Source of the DNA: an uncultured Collinsella sp.
GTDB taxonomy: Bacteria > Actinomycetota > Coriobacteriia > Coriobacteriales > Coriobacteriaceae
Assembly (NCBI GenBank): GCA_938023085.1
Contig: CALHDP010000156.1
Location: 1 to 8,753 of the forward strand
Direction: 5' to 3'
Length of the DNA stretch: 8,753 bases
Each line of letters opens with the position of its first letter. Position 1 is the first letter of the stretch. The position numbers and the translations under genes are program-made. The notes beneath the pieces were generated by a model that did not search any database, had not been told where the DNA came from, and saw only the letters and a list, made by a program, of their open reading frames with translations. Shown piece after piece: positions 6,551 to 8,753 of the stretch.

Positions 6551-6564
6551 TGAACATTTGTTCA
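6551..6564. promoter_or_regulatory. GAAC-N4-GTTC palindrome in the amidohydrolase leader (SOS-box-like operator)
   Basis: TGAACA-TT-TGTTCA is a perfect 6-2-6 dyad, containing GAACATTTGTTC. The GAAC-N4-GTTC core equals the LexA (DinR) box core of Firmicutes and Actinobacteria, although the outer C and G of the usual CGAAC/GTTCG are replaced by T and A. TetR-family operators can look the same. It lies 26 bp upstream of the amidohydrolase ATG and directly downstream of a minus-strand TAATAAT (6570-6564) that may be a -10 box, a position expected for repression. The dyad is seen; the regulator is not known. Confidence 0.5.
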
Positions 6565-6674
6565 TTATTACCCAGTGCGGCGGGATTGCTGCGGACATAT
6601 CGGTTAACGGAGAAAGGAGGAGATGCGGGGAACGGAACGCGTTGCAGTCCCACCCCAGCGACATCCGGGAAATG

Positions 6675-6889
6675 TCTCAATATGTAACAGTTAGACCGGT
6701 TTTTGGCCGTTAGATGTTACAGATTGAGATATTCTCCAACCCTGTCGTCAAACGTCTAAATCTGTAACAGGTAGACAGGTTTTCGGCCTCTAGATGTTAC
6801 AGATTGAGATCTTTTACCGGCAGCCAACCTTCTGTCTCGATCTGTAACAGTTACGAGGCCAAACGGCCCCCTGTTGTTACAGATCGAGA
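6675..6889. repeat. Alternating palindromic repeat array 2 (copies C, D and E)
   Basis: Three 55-bp copies, C at 6675-6729, D at 6755-6809 and E at 6835-6889, separated by two 25-bp spacers. The six arms start at 6675, 6715, 6755, 6795, 6835 and 6875, exactly 40 bp apart in alternating orientation. Copy E has perfectly complementary 15-bp outer arms and an inner GGCC-AAAC-GGCC hairpin. In C and D the centres read TAGA, GG, TTTT, GCC, CTAGA. C carries a mismatch in its left arm (TATG for TCTG) and D another (TCTAAATC). The two spacers differ from each other and are less alike than the centres. The array begins about 150 bp upstream of the amidohydrolase start and ends 42 bp beyond the stop of the AbiEi/Vsr-like gene, both on the minus strand. 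The remainder, 6565-6674, shows nothing further. Confidence 0.92.
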
Positions 6890-6931
6890 CAAACTCGGCA
6901 GGAACAACCACATCCGCGTCAGTTACACCCC

Positions 6932-8002
6932 TCAGTGCCCATACCACTGCCGTCTCCATTCCTCAGCCAAATCGACCCGCTGCGGAATGCCCGCCAGTCT
7001 CATCTTTTCAGCCAGCTTCCCCGGATTCTTGAGCTCATCAAATGTAAACCTCAGTACCTTATGTCCGAGCATCGTCAGATGGGACTCCCGCTGACGTTCT
7101 GCCACGAATGGGTCGACCGACTCCCGATCCCCACCATCCTGCAGGGTATACTTTCCCTTTCCATCGAGCTCGCCAATCACGCACGTTCCGTCCTCGAGCC
7201 TCCAGAAATAGTCGACTCGAAATACCTGATTCGGATCGAGCGGATCACGAAACTCCACCTGCAACTCTGGCACCGGAAAACCGTATGCAATAAAGAACGC
7301 CCGAAAACGAGACTTGCCGCCGTTTTCGGACAGCCCGTCCGCATACGACGCGATCACCTGCGCCCTGCGATACCCTCGCCTGCCCTCGCAATCGGAGCGG
7401 AGACACTCGCTCAGGTCATCGCGCGATACGCCCTTTGTTCGCAACGCAGAATCGGCAATCGCCAGGCCATACGAAAACGGCGCGCGCAGCAGGCAATCCT
7501 CTACCGTGCGCCAAAACGGCGTCACCCGCACGCCGTCGACTTGTTCAAGCGCACCCGCTGCCTGCGGACGCATCAGCCGGCATCCTGCACTCAGCGGCAC
7601 CGAGCAACCTGTCTTAACAAGAAATCGCGGCCCAAGCAGATCATTCGGCACCTCCAGACCCCACAAAAGCGCCGCGTCATAACCCCAAAACGCCCAATCG
7701 GGATGAAACTCCACAAGCCCTTTGATGGTACGCAGCGCTCGCTCCGCCGACGTCAACGCATCCCAATCATGTTGAAAACAGAACAAATACGGCTCGGGCT
7801 CCGCAATATCATCGGTTCCCACATGACGCCGCAGCCACATGAGCTCGGCATTGTCGTGTGTCACAAGCAGCACGCCTTGTTCAGCCGCCTTCGTGAGCCT
7901 GGCAAGCATCCTATTCCGCGCCAAGGTGTTACGTGTTGCATGCTTGTGTTTAAGAACGGTATTAGTCACTTCCATCACCACCACATCGGACAAATGGGCC
8001 AT
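6932..8002 (-). CDS. AbiEi-like protein with C-terminal Vsr/DUF559-like PD-(D/E)XK nuclease domain
   Basis: A 356-residue protein of a type common in Actinobacteria, with unproven function. The middle shows WGYDAALLWGLEVP (about 106-119), the AbiEi-like counterpart of 'SHxSAAxLxGLP', and VRVTPFWRTVEDCLL (about 158-172) followed by AIADSALR, matching the usual 'VTSxxRTxxD...ADAALR' segment. The C-terminus fits a Vsr/DUF559 fold: SENGGKSRFR (E227), GFPVPELQVEF, then the PD-(D/E)XK residues D264 (RVDYFW) and E278-x-D280-x-K282 (GELDGKGKY), ending with VLRFTFDEL. An intact nuclease site is thus plausible, but no partner toxin (AbiEii) or methyltransferase is adjacent. CCTCC at 8014-8018 (GGAGG on this strand) lies 11 nt from the chosen ATG. 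A GTG at 8008 (5 nt spacing) and a TTG at 8026 are alternative starts. Repeat arrays lie 42 bp after the stop and 27 bp before the start. Confidence 0.8.
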   Translation of the reverse strand: MAHLSDVVVMEVTNTVLKHKHATRNTLARNRMLARLTKAAEQGVLLVTHDNAELMWLRRHVGTDDIAEPEPYLFCFQHDWDALTSAERALRTIKGLVEFHPDWAFWGYDAALLWGLEVPNDLLGPRFLVKTGCSVPLSAGCRLMRPQAAGALEQVDGVRVTPFWRTVEDCLLRAPFSYGLAIADSALRTKGVSRDDLSECLRSDCEGRRGYRRAQVIASYADGLSENGGKSRFRAFFIAYGFPVPELQVEFRDPLDPNQVFRVDYFWRLEDGTCVIGELDGKGKYTLQDGGDRESVDPFVAERQRESHLTMLGHKVLRFTFDELKNPGKLAEKMRLAGIPQRVDLAEEWRRQWYGH

Positions 8003-8029
8003 CGTCACCGTTGCCTCCGCTGACAAATG

Positions 8030-8164
8030 TCTCGATCTGAAACAGGAAGACGGTCTTTGAGCCTCTAGTTGTTACAGATCAAGATTTTCAGTCGTGCGTC
8101 TAACCTCTGTCTCAATCTGTAACAGGAAGACCGATTTTTGGCCGCTAGATGTTACAGATCGAGA
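8030..8164. repeat. Alternating palindromic repeat array 3 (copies F and G)
   Basis: Two 55-bp copies, F at 8030-8084 and G at 8110-8164, with arms starting at 8030, 8070, 8110 and 8150. The left arm of F has CTGAAACAG where the family has CTGTAACAG, and its right arm ends CAAGA. G is nearly perfect (one A-C pairing position). Both centres start GGAAGAC and carry the TTT/GCC/CTAG pattern in the same orientation, so F and G resemble each other more than the other copies. The array fills most of the gap between the stop of the unrecognised gene at 8206 and the start of the AbiEi/Vsr-like gene, and any promoter of the latter must overlap it or lie upstream. Confidence 0.9.
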
Positions 8165-8205
8165 CATAAAGGCAGAAGGCAAGGCAGGCGACAACCGCCC
8201 ACCCC

Positions 8206-8753
8206 CTACTCCCATTCCTGCTCGTAAATATTGAGCGACTTCACATACCGCCCCTGGGCGCCCATGATGTCGCGGACCAGGCGCAAAAAGAAGCTGATGC
8301 ACGAGGTGTCGAAACCGTCCTCGAGGTCCTCGGGATGCACCGCGCCCGGCCCGTCGACCGCCGTGTCGCTCAGGCGCGCGATGTCATACAGGTAGAGCTG
8401 CCCCGCCGTCAGCCAGACATCGTCGACGCACGCGAGTCGCACCGCAATCGCACCATCGTTCCAGTGCTCCTTTTGCACGATATGTGGGTCGTAGACGTCA
8501 AAGCGACGGTCGGTGCGCGTATCCTTCAGCACGACCATGCCAGTCGCGGGATCCTTGTCCAAAATGCCAAAGCGCGAGAAATGCTGCGTGTCACGCACCT
8601 GCTTAAGTCGCCCGAGCGAAGCAGGAGAAATTGACGCTGGCGGCTCATCCACATACAGCTCCAACAGCGTCTTGCCGTGGTAATAGGGGCGCTCAAACAG
8701 CAGCCAATCGGTAAACGCCATGTTGTAGGCCATGATTTCGTTTTGAGAAGGTT
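8206..8753 (-). CDS. Unrecognised protein, C-terminal part (cut by window edge)
   Basis: The reading frame ends with TAG at 8206-8208 and stays open to the right edge, giving at least 181 residues. An ATG at 8731-8733 is in frame, but no ribosome site precedes it and the preceding codons read PSQNEI without a stop, so the real start probably lies outside. I do not recognise the family. The visible part is soluble and rich in aromatic and acidic residues, beginning AFTDWLLFERPYYHGKTLLE. A central stretch of alternating beta-like segments (FSRFGILDKDPATGMVVLKD through VWLTAGQLYLYDIA) follows, with a helical, acidic C-terminus (SFFLRLVRDIMG ... YEQEWE). No membrane segments, cysteine clusters or catalytic motif can be seen. 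It is upstream of the AbiEi/Vsr-like gene on the same strand, separated by about 200 bp that contain a repeat array. Confidence 0.75.
   Translation of the reverse strand, partial: PSQNEIMAYNMAFTDWLLFERPYYHGKTLLELYVDEPPASISPASLGRLKQVRDTQHFSRFGILDKDPATGMVVLKDTRTDRRFDVYDPHIVQKEHWNDGAIAVRLACVDDVWLTAGQLYLYDIARLSDTAVDGPGAVHPEDLEDGFDTSCISFFLRLVRDIMGAQGRYVKSLNIYEQEWE

Noticed and set aside
6525..6680. Amidohydrolase start at the upstream ATG at 6680
   Set aside because: The extra 52 codons run through repeat C and the GAAC-N4-GTTC dyad and encode no amidohydrolase motif. The ATG at 6524 has an ideal GGAGGAG.
6613..6692. Small plus-strand gene after AAAGGAGG with ATG at 6623
   Set aside because: The ribosome site is only 2 nt from the ATG, and the frame of about 23 codons ends inside repeat C.
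6675..6889. CRISPR array
   Set aside because: The repeats alternate in orientation, have partly conserved centres, are only two or three units long and recur at three unrelated places. There are no cas genes, so these are palindromic repeats.
6935..8023. Plus-strand open frame opposite the AbiEi/Vsr-like gene
   Set aside because: It is an Arg/His/Pro-rich shadow. The minus strand has a ribosome site and a recognisable domain order.

Overview
The window looks like the chromosome of a high-GC gut actinobacterium of the Coriobacteriia, most likely Collinsella or a close relative. This is an inference from GC-rich codon use with strong AAGGAG/GGAGG ribosome sites, the actinobacterial AbiEi-like/DUF559 protein, and palindromic repeats in nearly every gap. 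No rRNA, tRNA, complete insertion sequence or phage gene is visible.

Layout: (1) 1-755, minus strand, is the N-terminal two thirds of the first RecA lobe of a DEAD-box RNA helicase, cut by the left edge. (2) 756-1314 is a divergent intergenic region with two copies of a 55-bp palindromic repeat and, next to the plus-strand gene, a GC-rich CsoR-type operator inside a promoter. (3) 1315-4460, plus strand, is a copper-homeostasis cluster: copA (Cu(I)-exporting P1B ATPase), a copZ-like single-domain copper chaperone, and csoR (copper-sensing repressor). Each gap around it carries a different inverted repeat. (4) 4575-5048 is a small two-helix membrane protein with a C-terminal zinc ribbon, ended by a strong terminator at 5069-5104. 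That terminator also serves the convergent gene. (5) 5154-6524, minus, is a metal-dependent amidohydrolase of the imidazolonepropionase/prolidase type, with a GAAC-N4-GTTC palindrome in its leader. (6) 6932-8002, minus, is an orphan AbiEi-like protein with a C-terminal Vsr/DUF559-like PD-(D/E)XK nuclease domain. Repeat arrays flank it on both sides. (7) 8206 to the right edge, minus, is the C-terminal part of an unrecognised protein.

How the genes work together: CsoR without copper would sit on the operator between the -35 and -10 of copA. Cu(I) binding to its Cys-His-Cys site would release it and allow expression of the exporter and the chaperone that feeds it. The other genes show no functional link to copper.

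The most unusual feature is the repeat family. Seven copies lie in three arrays (1028-1162, 6675-6889, 8030-8164). Each copy is a pair of 15-bp inverted arms whose starts are exactly 40 bp apart, and neighbouring copies are exactly 80 bp apart. The result is a strict 40-bp lattice of one 15-bp motif in alternating orientation, separated by 25-bp segments. I do not recognise it as a named element.
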